Below, in pieces: positions 11,255 through 18,792 of a DNA stretch of 64,000 bases (the first letter of the stretch is position 1; the number at the start of each line of letters is the position of its first letter). A model generated the notes under the pieces. The model was given only the letters and a program-made list of their open reading frames with translations. It made no database searches and had not been told where the DNA came from. The DNA comes from an uncultured Desulfovibrionaceae bacterium. Lineage in GTDB: Bacteria > Desulfobacterota > Desulfovibrionia > Desulfovibrionales > Desulfovibrionaceae. The stretch is taken from contig CATJOY010000048.1 of the NCBI GenBank assembly GCA_949741925.1, forward strand, positions 110,268 through 174,267. The letters are read 5' to 3'. A program made the translations under genes and the position numbers.

Positions 11255-11556
11255 CTCAAATGTAACACTTTCGCCCACAAGCAACGCGATTTATAAAATC
11301 TTATAAAACCTATTGACGGATTGCCCACAGCCGCCACATTCAGGCTCATTATAACGCTAATGGGCGGCACACGTCATTTTTTCATATTCGTGCATGATCG
11401 GACGGTGTAATTGAGAGGCAAGACAGAGGAGATAACGCTACCTCCTGTCCTGCCCTTCGAGTGAAGAGGCTTATTCGCTTGCCTTCGGCAGCTCAACGCC
11501 GACAACTTCTCCCACACCCATCTTGACTTTTTTCGCCTAAAAGCTACTGTTGCCAC
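11255..11556. other. Intergenic region within the island
   Basis: No gene seen. It contains a possible promoter for the toxin gene: TTGACT at 11523-11528 and TACTGT at 11545-11550 with a 16-nt spacer, which would start transcription at or very near the toxin ATG. Confidence 0.4.
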
Positions 11557-11895
11557 ATGGAAATCATTCACTACACAGCCGAAAACGGTTCGGACTTGTA
11601 TCAGGAATGGGTGGATGCCCTGCGGGATAATCGCGCCAAGATTTCCATATTACGCCGCGTTGACCGGGCGGCAATGGGCAACTTCGGTGACCACAAGGTT
11701 TTCCGGGACGGTGTTTCGGAAATGCGCCTCGATGTCGGGCCGGGGTATCGGGTATACTATTTCCAGCATGGGCAAGCGCTGGTCGTGCTTCTCTGCGGAG
11801 GCGACAAGCGCACCCAGGACGCGGATATTAGCAGAGCTGTTGCCTATAAAGCCGATTTCCTACGCCGCATAAAGAGCAAGGAGGAACTCCAATGA
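11557..11895 (+). CDS. RelE/ParE-superfamily toxin, HigB (phage Gp49-like) type
   Basis: A 112-residue toxin of the PF05973 type. Diagnostic stretches are LRDNRAKISILRRVDRAAMGNFGD, seen here as RAKISILRRVDRAAMGNFGD, then EMRLDVGPGYRVYYF and VVLLCGGDKRTQDADI. Members are usually ribosome-dependent mRNA interferases. The gene is the first of a pair and overlaps the antitoxin by 4 nt (ATGA). The ATG has no visible ribosome site and sits right at the predicted transcription start, so a leaderless mRNA is possible (inference). Confidence 0.85.
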   Translation: MEIIHYTAENGSDLYQEWVDALRDNRAKISILRRVDRAAMGNFGDHKVFRDGVSEMRLDVGPGYRVYYFQHGQALVVLLCGGDKRTQDADISRAVAYKADFLRRIKSKEELQ

Positions 11896-12203
11896 ATAAG
11901 CCGTATATTTCGCACGAGGAAGCCACTGTAGAGAGCTTCAAGAAAGACCCGGACTATGCCGCCGAATATCTGAATGCCGTGCTTGAAGACGGCGACCAGG
12001 AAGAACTCATGCTCGCCCTGCGCCGTGTCGCTTCGGCTTTCGGCATGAAAGACGTGGCGGAAACCGCGCAGCTTAACCCCAAGACGCTTTATCGCACTCT
12101 CTCGGCCGCAGGAAACCCTGAATTGCGCAGCTTTCAGGCGATTCTCGGCGCGATGGGTATGCGCCTTGCAGTAACGCCTCTGGCGCGTGAGCAGCATCAG
12201 TAA
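11892..12203 (+). CDS. Addiction-module antidote, HigA-like helix-turn-helix protein
   Basis: A 103-residue antitoxin. The C-terminal half carries the helix-turn-helix of this family (FGMKDVAETAQLNPKTLYRTL, then NPELRSFQAILGAMGMRL); the N-terminal part reads SFKKDPDYAAEYLNAVLEDG, a hallmark of the 'putative addiction module antidote' group. The start overlaps the toxin stop by 4 nt, with a strong GGAGG site inside the toxin gene. Toxin-first order is usual for HigBA. It is likely to autoregulate the pair (family knowledge). Confidence 0.85.
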   Translation: MNKPYISHEEATVESFKKDPDYAAEYLNAVLEDGDQEELMLALRRVASAFGMKDVAETAQLNPKTLYRTLSAAGNPELRSFQAILGAMGMRLAVTPLAREQHQ

Positions 12204-12382
12204 AGTGACGAATAAAAATCCATGTTCAGGATTGTAATGTAGTCCACAATTTTCTGACAAAATCTCACCTCGTCCACTATGAATGACAAAAAGTTTGAGA
12301 AAATTCTGCACGGGTAACTTTATATGTAACAATATTTTCAAAACATAAAATAGTAACATATAGTAAATAATTATAATATATT

Positions 12383-12403
12383 TTCAAATTCCTCCCTCTC
12401 CGC
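12383..12403 (+). repeat. Direct repeat of the tRNA-Ser 3' end (candidate attachment site)
   Basis: Matches 20 of 21 bases of the tRNA T-arm and acceptor end (10114-10134); the single difference is T for C. Such duplicated tRNA 3' ends are what tRNA-targeting integrases leave at the far border of an inserted element. Confidence 0.75.
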
Positions 12404-12417
12404 AAGTTAGATCAATA

Positions 12418-12455
12418 AAAACGGCGAGTTACCATAAAAAGTAACTCGCCGTTTT
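12418..12455 (+). terminator. Intrinsic terminator-like hairpin beside the duplicated tRNA end
   Basis: A perfect 15-bp stem AAAACGGCGAGTTAC / GTAACTCGCCGTTTT around an eight-base loop. It lies 15 nt after the duplicated tRNA end and is probably the original tRNA terminator, displaced from the tRNA by insertion (inference). Confidence 0.75.
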
Positions 12456-12930
12456 GCTGTTAGGTGAAACGTTGATCAGGGGTATGCCCGGTTTGCGCAT
12501 ACTTCCGTGCATACTTTTGCTTCCAACGCGGGAACGCCCATTGTTGTGCGGTTCAAGGTCGTTATGGAGTACGCGGAAGAAGCTGAACAGGAAGCGCCGG
12601 TTGTGTTCCCCTTGAGTATCCGCCCGCGTACTTGACGCTTTGGCGCTTTAGAAACCTGTGTTGCGATGCATCATGCTCAACGTTGCTGACTGGAATACTT
12701 TTTACGAACTTTGCCGCTCTTCACGCGAGCGCGGAGGAAGAGTCCGCGCAGGCATACAACCACGCCGAAGGGCTCAGCTTGCTCCAATAGCCCGAAAGGT
12801 TCCTTCTTGAGAGGGGACTTGGCCTAGCCAGGTATACTGGTGACGAGGTGACGGAGATGCAGCGTACACAACCACAATTTGAATGCATCTCTCGCTCTCA
12901 ACCTTCCTGTGCTCCCTGTTCTATGCCACC

Positions 12931-12945
12931 TTGATATAATATCAA
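12931..12945 (+). promoter_or_regulatory. Palindrome upstream of hicAB, candidate HicB operator
   Basis: TTGATATAATATCAA: seven-base arms around one base. It lies about 20 nt before hicA and includes a TATAAT-like core. HicB antitoxins commonly bind such palindromes to repress their own operon. Confidence 0.45.
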
Positions 12946-12964
12946 AAATTAATATCATTACCCT

Positions 12965-13219
12965 ATAAAAGCCAAGCACCAGAAAACGCTGCAACTGATT
13001 TTTCAACGTCCGTTCAGCGGGAGTGTTCGCTGGACGGATATCGAAGCTCTCTTTAAAGCGCTTGGCGCGGAAATATCCGAAGCAGAAGGCTCACGCGTCT
13101 GCGTTCGGTTGTTTGATGACAGGCGGGTGTTTCACCGCCCGCATCCTTCACCGGAAACGAATAAAGGCGCGGTCGCAAGTATCCGTAAATGGTTGGAAAC
13201 CAAGGGGGTGAAGCCATGA
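12965..13219 (+). pseudogene. hicA toxin gene without a usable start codon
   Basis: The frame codes a full-length HicA-like toxin: KHQKTLQLIFQRPFSGSVRW, then an EGSRVCVRLF stretch and a C-terminal RRVFHRPHPSPETNKGAVAS and IRKWLETKGVKP. Relatives start with M-K-x-K-H-Q; here that first codon is ATA (12965-12967), no ATG, GTG or TTG follows until about 13108, and no ribosome site precedes it. The usual GSH active-site motif reads GSR. The toxin is therefore probably silent. It overlaps hicB by 4 nt. Confidence 0.7.
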
Positions 13220-13551
13220 AAAACGTGATGGAATTTGAAAACGGCTACAAGGCTGTAATTACCTACGACCCGGAAATAGAAATGTTCCGTGGTGAATTCC
13301 TCGGCCTGAACGGTGACGCGGATTTCTACGCTGCCGACACAGAAGGATTGAAACGGGAAGGAAAAATCTCGCTGGATGTGTTTTTACGCATGTGCGAGGA
13401 AGACGGCGTACCCGCTAAAAAGCCTCAAGGCAAGTTCGCCCTTCGACTTGACCCGGAAACCTACTATGATGCCAGCGTTGCCGCCGCTGCAAACGGTATC
13501 AGCCTGAACCAGTGGATTGCCCAGACTATACGAGAAGCAGCACGAGGATAG
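13216..13551 (+). CDS. hicB: HicB-family antitoxin
   Basis: A 111-residue antitoxin. The N-terminal HicB fold reads NGYKAVITYDPEIEMFRGEF with LNGDADFYAADTEGLKREGK; a C-terminal ribbon-helix-helix/Arc-like DNA-binding segment reads GKFALRLDPETYYDASVAAA and NGISLNQWIAQTI. The ATG overlaps the hicA stop (ATGA) with a GGGGG tract eight bases upstream. It remains intact although its toxin partner appears to have lost its start. Confidence 0.88.
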   Translation: MKNVMEFENGYKAVITYDPEIEMFRGEFLGLNGDADFYAADTEGLKREGKISLDVFLRMCEEDGVPAKKPQGKFALRLDPETYYDASVAAAANGISLNQWIAQTIREAARG

Positions 13552-13669
13552 TGTTGCCGGATTGCCCGTGCATACTCTTCCGCTCACGAAAGATTTTCCC
13601 CGGTTCCGCCTGATGCCCCCGGATGCAGCAAGAGCAACGTCTTTTTGAAGCACCAACCATGCAAAAATG

Positions 13670-13737
13670 CGTCCGAACCGCCTGCTAAGCGAGTAGACGG
13701 GGTAACCCTGTATCGAGGGTTCACATCCCACCCTCCC
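13670..13737 (+). repeat. Degenerate partial tRNA-Ser copy (second candidate attachment remnant)
   Basis: Retains GCCTGCTAAGCGAGTA, then CCTGTATCGAGGGTTCA and a diverged ATCCCACCCTCCC end from tRNA-Ser(GCU), but the D-arm is mostly deleted and the acceptor stem cannot form. It is not a working tRNA. It marks a second, older integration border. Confidence 0.7.
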
Positions 13738-13743
13738 TAGGAT

Positions 13744-14256
13744 ATGTATCCATCTTGGTTCGGTACAGTCCCAAAAGTCATTCCCGGTATAGAAAGTGTA
13801 ATGAAAATACTCTCTATTTCAAGCAAGGTAATTCTATTTTTGTTTGTAATAACTGCTGCATACAATTTATTATTTTCAATAATCAAAATATATAATATTG
13901 AATGGTATTCTTTATATTTTGAAAATGATGTCATAGGATTGTTCATGGGAAGTTTTTTTTGGCTACAGATTATGTTTTTACTGCGTTTTACGGGGGTTCG
14001 GTACATACTGTTTATATCGGGAGGATGTGGCTTGGTGGTCATGGCAATAAAGTTACACACACCGCCTGACGCAACAGTCGTGTCCACATTGGGCAGAATT
14101 GGAAATTTGCCGTCCGTAGAGGATATCAGAACACTTTGCTTTTTTTGCGCTATTCTGTTTGTTGAAGGTCTCTTGTTTACATATGTAGTAAAATTTCTCA
14201 ATTTTATTGTAGTAAGACCAATGAAATGTCTTTTGTCACTACAGCAGAAAGTATAG
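13744..14256 (+). CDS. Hypothetical integral membrane protein
   Basis: Up to 170 residues, not recognised. Four hydrophobic segments are visible: ILSISSKVILFLFVITAAYN, VIGLFMGSFFWLQIMFLL, YILFISGGCGLVVMAIKL and LCFFCAILFVEGLLFTYVV. AT-rich codon use differs sharply from the core genome. The ATG at 13744 abuts the decayed tRNA copy; an ATG at 13801 (MKILSISSK), preceded by AGAAAG, is an equally good start. Confidence 0.6.
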   Translation: MYPSWFGTVPKVIPGIESVMKILSISSKVILFLFVITAAYNLLFSIIKIYNIEWYSLYFENDVIGLFMGSFFWLQIMFLLRFTGVRYILFISGGCGLVVMAIKLHTPPDATVVSTLGRIGNLPSVEDIRTLCFFCAILFVEGLLFTYVVKFLNFIVVRPMKCLLSLQQKV

Positions 14257-14640
14257 GAATGGATTCATGGTACTTCACCTGTATTTGTGATGATGCAAAT
14301 GCTCAATACTTTGCAAAGGTAAGGGTGCTTCTGGAGCGTGGAGAGACGATTGGGCTGCTGCCGTAATTTGAGAAATACGCCCTGTCATTTCGTACAAGCA
14401 TAGTCCTTCATGACGGCACGGACGGAGCCGCCCCAGCCTTTTCAAACATCTTCAGTTCGTTCATTGGTCTTCCTTGATGGGGGCTTCGGCTTGCGGCAAC
14501 GGCTGGGGAGCTGCCTTGCCCTGCTGCCTCCTTGTCCTTGCTCGAAAAGGGTAAACAGCTCGCGGACTCGCGCCACACCGTTCACGGTGGGCGCTCCTGG
14601 TTCTCATTGGTTATGATAGAGATTGAGATACTGGTTAGGA
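14257..14640. other. Gene-poor stretch before the iterons
   Basis: No convincing gene. On the minus strand a short frame near 14470-14410 reads MNELKMFEKAG, resembling the first residues of phage antirepressors (BRO-N), but it ends after 20 residues, so at most a remnant. Confidence 0.4.
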
Positions 14641-14651
14641 TACTGGTTCCG

Positions 14652-14745
14652 GTACAGAACCCGCCGCATTAACGTACAGGCTCCGCCGCATAAAAGTACA
14701 CAATCCGCCGCATAAAGGTACGCTCCGTGCCGCATAATACATAAC
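14652..14745 (+). repeat. 22-bp phased iterons, candidate replication origin
   Basis: GCCGCAT recurs at 14663, 14685, 14707 and 14729, and GTAC recurs at 14652, 14674, 14696 and 14718; every step is exactly 22 bp, two helical turns. An AT-rich tract follows (14733-14773). Iterons plus an AT-rich unwinding region next to a Rep-like gene are the signature of plasmid origins. Confidence 0.75.
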
Positions 14746-14751
14746 ATATTG

Positions 14752-15681
14752 TTATTCAATACTTTTTAAAAGTTCAGAATCCGCCGCGCTGCCGCGTTCC
14801 CTTCTGCCTAACCGGGGATCACCGCCGCGCTGGCTGGCCTGCTTTGACCTCACCTTGATTGCTCGTAATCTCTTTGTGGCATGGCCGGTACATCCTCGTT
14901 TTATCGCTTCACTTTGGAGCTTTTTCTTGTTCTCCAGCGCTTCAAGCACCTTGGGGGCATAGCGTTTCGGCTGATGAGGGAATGCCAGCCCTGTACAATA
15001 ATCCCCCTCATAAAAATGCATCAATTCGTTATCGGTCAGCCAGTTTTTTGCATCCCGAAATGTTCTCTCAGCTATCCCACAGAGGGCGGCCAGGGTGGGC
15101 CGGTCCCGCCCGAATCCATCAAGAACAGAGGCGGGCATAAAGTCGAAATCTTCTGCAAAGTCATGGCAGGTATTGCTGTAGCTTTCTGATGTATATTCAC
15201 CAACCCATCCGGTATTGGCGTAAAACCCCTCCATGGCAAACGCCTTCATGACAAGAAACAGTTTCCGCGCCGAGGGCGGCATAACAGCCCATACACCGCT
15301 TTTTATCACATCGTCATAAACGGATATCCAGTTGTTGCCCTCGCCTGCTCCAACTACGTATGGAGGATAGAGCATGGTGTAAACGTATCGCTGGCGGCCA
15401 CGGATTGATGGTTCTCTGCTAGAGGTGAGCCATTTATTATTCTGAAGCAACAGGATGGCATTGCTGGCATTTTCTTTGCTGATGCCGCCCAACGCCGCAA
15501 GCGTATCAAGGCTTGGGTAGGATTTTCGCGTTTTCTTGTTTTCAAAGCTTATCAAGATGACAAGCACGGAAAGCCATGCATCCGGCCATCTGGCGATTTC
15601 CCCCTCACGGGCACATTTTCCCAAAGGCACAAGCGCGAACCCATCCCCAAACCGTGAAAGCCTCTGGTTTTCCTTTTCCAT
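14752..15681 (-). CDS. Rep-like double winged-helix protein
   Basis: A 309-residue protein. Two helix-turn-helix regions are visible: one at about 55-85 (YPSLDTLAALGGISKENASN) followed by a wing-like SIRGRQRYVYTML, and another at about 205-235 (RPTLAALCGIAERTFRDAKN). The basic C-terminal tail (KKLQSEAIKRGCTGHATKRL) suggests DNA contact. The layout resembles plasmid replication initiators with two winged-helix domains. The start at 15681 has GGAG five bases upstream; an ATG at 15759 lacks a site. It is flanked by iterons at its 3' end and by 21-bp tandem repeats upstream. Confidence 0.6.
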   Translation of the reverse strand: MEKENQRLSRFGDGFALVPLGKCAREGEIARWPDAWLSVLVILISFENKKTRKSYPSLDTLAALGGISKENASNAILLLQNNKWLTSSREPSIRGRQRYVYTMLYPPYVVGAGEGNNWISVYDDVIKSGVWAVMPPSARKLFLVMKAFAMEGFYANTGWVGEYTSESYSNTCHDFAEDFDFMPASVLDGFGRDRPTLAALCGIAERTFRDAKNWLTDNELMHFYEGDYCTGLAFPHQPKRYAPKVLEALENKKKLQSEAIKRGCTGHATKRLRAIKVRSKQASQRGGDPRLGRRERGSAADSELLKSIE

Positions 15682-15773
15682 GAGTACTCCATCTGTATCT
15701 GTTTCTTTGCTCCGGAGCGCCTCCGGGTGATTTGCCCTTCTTCTTTGACCATTCATCACGGTATTTCAATAGG

Positions 15774-16226
15774 TTAGATACTGATAGCGGAAAGTCGCCA
15801 GGCAACGCCACACTCGTATTCGCCCTCGAACAAATCCCGGACCGGCCCGTTGAGGGCGTTCACGATCCGGCCCAAGGCGGAGAAGCGGCCTTCGGCTATG
15901 CCTTCCTTAGGAAAACAGCCTCCGGAAGCGTCCTCTTCTGCGCTGTTCGGGTTGTGGGAATAACCGCATCGATCATTTTCCCTAGGGCTCGGGGAGGACT
16001 CGGGAAAAGGTCGGTACAGCTCGGGAAAAGGTCGGTACAGCTCAGGAAACATCGCTATAGCGGTATGCCGGCAGATGATGAACGCATGCCGGCGGCAAGC
16101 CCTTATGGCGCTGATCAGATTCGGAGGCCTGCCGCGCGGGGAGTAGGCCCGGCAGCAAAGGGAAAAACAGCGTGTCCTCTTCAGAGGCTTGTGGGTTTCG
16201 CCGTTCCGCGGAGGGAGAGGGGACAT
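15774..16226 (-). CDS. Possible small protein with tandem PELYRPF repeats
   Basis: Open frame of 150 codons ending 14 nt before the longer possible start of the Rep-like gene. The 21-bp DNA repeats translate as FPELYRPFPELYRPFPE. The C-terminal part (EGRFSALGRIVNALNGPVRD, then LFEGEYECGVAWRL) looks protein-like; the N-terminal part (many Arg, Cys) does not, so translation may begin at the internal ATG at 16052. I do not recognise it. The frame may be incidental to the repeats. Confidence 0.3.
   Translation of the reverse strand: MSPLPPRNGETHKPLKRTRCFSLCCRAYSPRGRPPNLISAIRACRRHAFIICRHTAIAMFPELYRPFPELYRPFPESSPSPRENDRCGYSHNPNSAEEDASGGCFPKEGIAEGRFSALGRIVNALNGPVRDLFEGEYECGVAWRLSAISI
16000..16061 (+). 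repeat. Tandem 21-bp repeats upstream of the Rep-like gene
   Basis: Two perfect copies (16000-16020 and 16021-16041) containing GGGAAAAGGTCGGTACAG, and a third, diverged copy (16042-16061). Two-turn spacing again suggests protein-binding sites, perhaps for the Rep-like protein. Confidence 0.7.
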
Positions 16227-16250
16227 GCCCTCCCCTTGTCGGGAGGCGTA

Positions 16251-17138
16251 TTACTTCGTTTCCCCGTCATTCTGCGTATCGCAATCTGCGGCTTCGGCTG
16301 CCAGATCGTTTAATGATTTGCCGTCTTTGTTTTTCCAAAGAGAGCGCCCGTTGGTGTTCCGCCCGAGGGTCACGGAAGAGGCCATGCTGGGGGAGGAAAA
16401 CGTATACTCTTGCGTAAAAACATAGACATCGCCGTTCTTCACCAGAACAGCCTGACGGATCAGATCGTCACGAAAGGTTTTGATGCTTTTGGAGACACTT
16501 GGCGTAGTCCCCGGAGCGGCGGTAGAATCTTTCAACACAATGAACCCGGCCGGACTTTGCAAGGCTCTGGCCAGAATGCCTCCTCGTCCTTTCAGAGAAA
16601 ACAGATCCTTGGCCCGGGTTTTGCCGGCTCCTTTCGCGCTTTCAAAAATATCAAGGCCAATCAGCGGGAAAACGCCAAGCATGTACGAAAGAAAGCTTTC
16701 CATATCCGCCAACTCGGATTCAATAAGCGTAGGCGGCTGGGGATTGTTTCCGTTTTGCAGATTACAGCGCTTGCGGTCCCTGGCAATTTCCGCCAGCTTG
16801 CTTTCCAGATGCTGGATATGCGCCTTGTTGAGGCTGTTGTCAGTTGTGGTAAAGACTACAGCCCAGTTCCAAAAATCTTTGTTCAGGTTATGGCTTTTAA
16901 GACGGCCAAGGACAGGATCGCCTTCTCCAATGTAGACGGTGGGCAGGGCGCTGTCATCTGTCGAGCCGACAAGCACGTAGACGCCGGCCTGGGTCATTTC
17001 CTTGCGCTTCATTGCTTCCTGGAATCCTGTGCGGGCAAACACCACGCCGGTTCCCGTCCAGTTCGGGCGGCTCACTATCCTCAAGCCGTTGGGCTCGCCG
17101 CTTGGCAAAAAAATCCGTATTGAATAGGCTCCCGGCAT
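16251..17138 (-). CDS. GIY-YIG nuclease-family protein with DUF4357
   Basis: A 295-residue protein. The N-terminal GIY-YIG-type core reads AGVYVLVGSTDDSALPTVYI with VYIGEGDPVLGRLKSH, an R that fits the catalytic arginine, and ESKL with the conserved glutamate downstream. The C-terminal part (RGGILARALQSPAGFIVLKD ... RNTNGRSLWKNKDGKSLND) matches DUF4357, often fused to such nucleases. A strong AGGAGG site lies before the ATG at 17138. It sits at the right end of the island. Role unknown; proteins of this type are often found with restriction or mobile modules. Confidence 0.8.
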   Translation of the reverse strand: MPGAYSIRIFLPSGEPNGLRIVSRPNWTGTGVVFARTGFQEAMKRKEMTQAGVYVLVGSTDDSALPTVYIGEGDPVLGRLKSHNLNKDFWNWAVVFTTTDNSLNKAHIQHLESKLAEIARDRKRCNLQNGNNPQPPTLIESELADMESFLSYMLGVFPLIGLDIFESAKGAGKTRAKDLFSLKGRGGILARALQSPAGFIVLKDSTAAPGTTPSVSKSIKTFRDDLIRQAVLVKNGDVYVFTQEYTFSSPSMASSVTLGRNTNGRSLWKNKDGKSLNDLAAEAADCDTQNDGETK

Positions 17139-17349
17139 AGTCCCTCCTGCAGCTCCAGTCTACCAGCAGCTTCGCGCCTGATCAATAACAGCGCGCCGCT
17201 TCCGGAATCCGGCATCGGAATATCCCAAGGAGAACCAGGGCAGATAGAATCAACAGTGTGGGGCTGCTCGCCGCCCACCGCGGGCCGGGGAACGATTCCC
17301 CGACGCCCCCGGCCGTGCTTGCGGGGACGTCGGGCCGCCCGGCAGGGCA

Positions 17350-18456
17350 TCAGAGGGTAATCAGCTCGTACCCGGCATTGCCAAGGCCTATGGCTTCGGC
17401 ATGTTCCAGTTGGCTGCGCCAGTTGGTCGTGGGATGGATCGCGGAGAAATGATCGCCGTGGCCCTTCCCGCCCTGGCCAAGCACGCTTGAGGCGATAACC
17501 GGGGCAGCGTTCACCGCGTCGATACAGGCGTGATCCAGCGCCACCGGGTCAAAGCTTGCAAACATGCCGATATCCGGTACAACAGCGGCGTCGTTTTCAC
17601 CGTGGCAATCGCAGCAGGGCGAAACCTGGTTGACAATGCTGACGTGAAAATGAGGCCGCCCGTCAACCACGGCCTTGGCGTATTCGACCATGCGCCGGTT
17701 GACGTCATCGCCGTTGGCATCAAAGGCGCTCTCAATGGCGCTGAAGTTGCAAACGCCGATGCACCGGCCGCAGCCCACGCAAAGGTCATGATCGATATGG
17801 GCTTTATGCCCCGTAAGGCTGATAGCGTTCTGAGCGCAGTATTGGGCGCAGGTGCGGCAGCCCCGGCACATTTCGCTGTTGACCGAGGGTTTGCCGTTGC
17901 AATGCATGGCCATCTTGCCCGCACGGCTGCCGCAGCCCATGCCGATATTCTTGATCGCGCCGCCAAAGCCGGTCATCTCATGCCCTTTAAAATGGGTCAG
18001 CGAAATAAAAATATCCGCATCCATGACCGCGCGCCCGATAAAGGCGGTCTTCAAAATCGTACCGCCGTTCACGGGCACTTCCACATCATCCGTCCCTTTC
18101 AGACCATCGCCGATAAGAATCTGGCAGCCCGTGGTCAACGGGAAAAAACCGTTTTCGTTGGCGGCTGTCAGGTGTTCCAAAGCGTCTTTGCGGCGGCCTA
18201 CATAGAGGGTGTTGCAATCCGTAAGAAAGGGATAGCCGCCGAGAGCCTTGACCCGGTCAGCCACGGTCTTGGCAAAGTTAGGCCGAAGAAAGGAGAGATT
18301 GCCCGGTTCGCCGAAGTGCAGCTTGAGCGCCGCAAACTTGTTTTCAAAGTCAATCTGCTCGATGCCCGCTGCAAGCAAAAGCCTATCCAACTTTTGCAGC
18401 AAACTGGTGCCCACCTTGCAGCGCATATCGCTGAAATACACCTTTGATGTGCCCAT
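17350..18456 (-). CDS. DUF362 protein with two [4Fe-4S] ferredoxin motifs
   Basis: A 368-residue protein. The N-terminal two thirds fit DUF362 (VYFSDMRCKVGTSLLQKLDR at the start, TDCNTLYVGRRKDA, and SLTHFKGHEMTGFGGAIKNI). Two cluster motifs follow: CRGCRTCAQYC and CVGCGRCIGVC, each with the CxxCxxCxxxC spacing, followed by a third cysteine-rich SPCCDCHGEND. It is probably a cytoplasmic Fe-S protein; the substrate is unknown. GGGAGG precedes the ATG. Such genes are common in anaerobic sulfate reducers and clostridia. Confidence 0.88.
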   Translation of the reverse strand: MGTSKVYFSDMRCKVGTSLLQKLDRLLLAAGIEQIDFENKFAALKLHFGEPGNLSFLRPNFAKTVADRVKALGGYPFLTDCNTLYVGRRKDALEHLTAANENGFFPLTTGCQILIGDGLKGTDDVEVPVNGGTILKTAFIGRAVMDADIFISLTHFKGHEMTGFGGAIKNIGMGCGSRAGKMAMHCNGKPSVNSEMCRGCRTCAQYCAQNAISLTGHKAHIDHDLCVGCGRCIGVCNFSAIESAFDANGDDVNRRMVEYAKAVVDGRPHFHVSIVNQVSPCCDCHGENDAAVVPDIGMFASFDPVALDHACIDAVNAAPVIASSVLGQGGKGHGDHFSAIHPTTNWRSQLEHAEAIGLGNAGYELITL

Positions 18457-18792
18457 TGTATCCTCCCAAAGATAAAGATGATCAGAAGTTTTCGGGGCTG
18501 CCGCTCAGGAGAGCGCAACTCCGATTGCGCGCCGCGAAGACGAGGCATTGTTCAGGAAAGCTGCCCCGTATAAGAGCCTACAGGGAAAAACTCATTCAGG
18601 TCAACAGCGCAGCCCGGCAAGCGCCGGGGCAATGTGAAAGTTTTGGAGGCCTTGTATCTCCAATCCATCTGCCGGTGTATCACCGATCACAACGCTCCCG
18701 TTCCGGGGCTTTATCATGGACCGCCCCGCGGCCGGACGGTATAGAAAAACGACAATGCATCCGGCCGTGCGGGCCGGAAAAAGGAGATTGCC
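18457..18792. other. Divergent intergenic region
   Basis: Separates the divergent DUF362 and lipoprotein genes. No gene, hairpin or clear promoter hexamers were recognised. Confidence 0.5.

Larger units (their letters stand above)
12204..12930. other. Decayed region between the two toxin-antitoxin pairs
   Basis: No intact gene. It contains the duplicated tRNA end (12383-12403), a terminator hairpin (12418-12455) and a stretch at 12516-12635 reading FASNAGTPIVVRFKVVMEYA and ending at a TGA, which looks like the tail of a lost gene of unknown kind. Confidence 0.5.

Noticed and set aside
13670..13737. Second tRNA-Ser gene
   Set aside because: D-arm deleted and acceptor stem unable to pair; treated as a remnant.
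14410..14480. Phage antirepressor gene start on the minus strand (MNELKMFE)
   Set aside because: Only about 20 codons before a stop; too short to claim.
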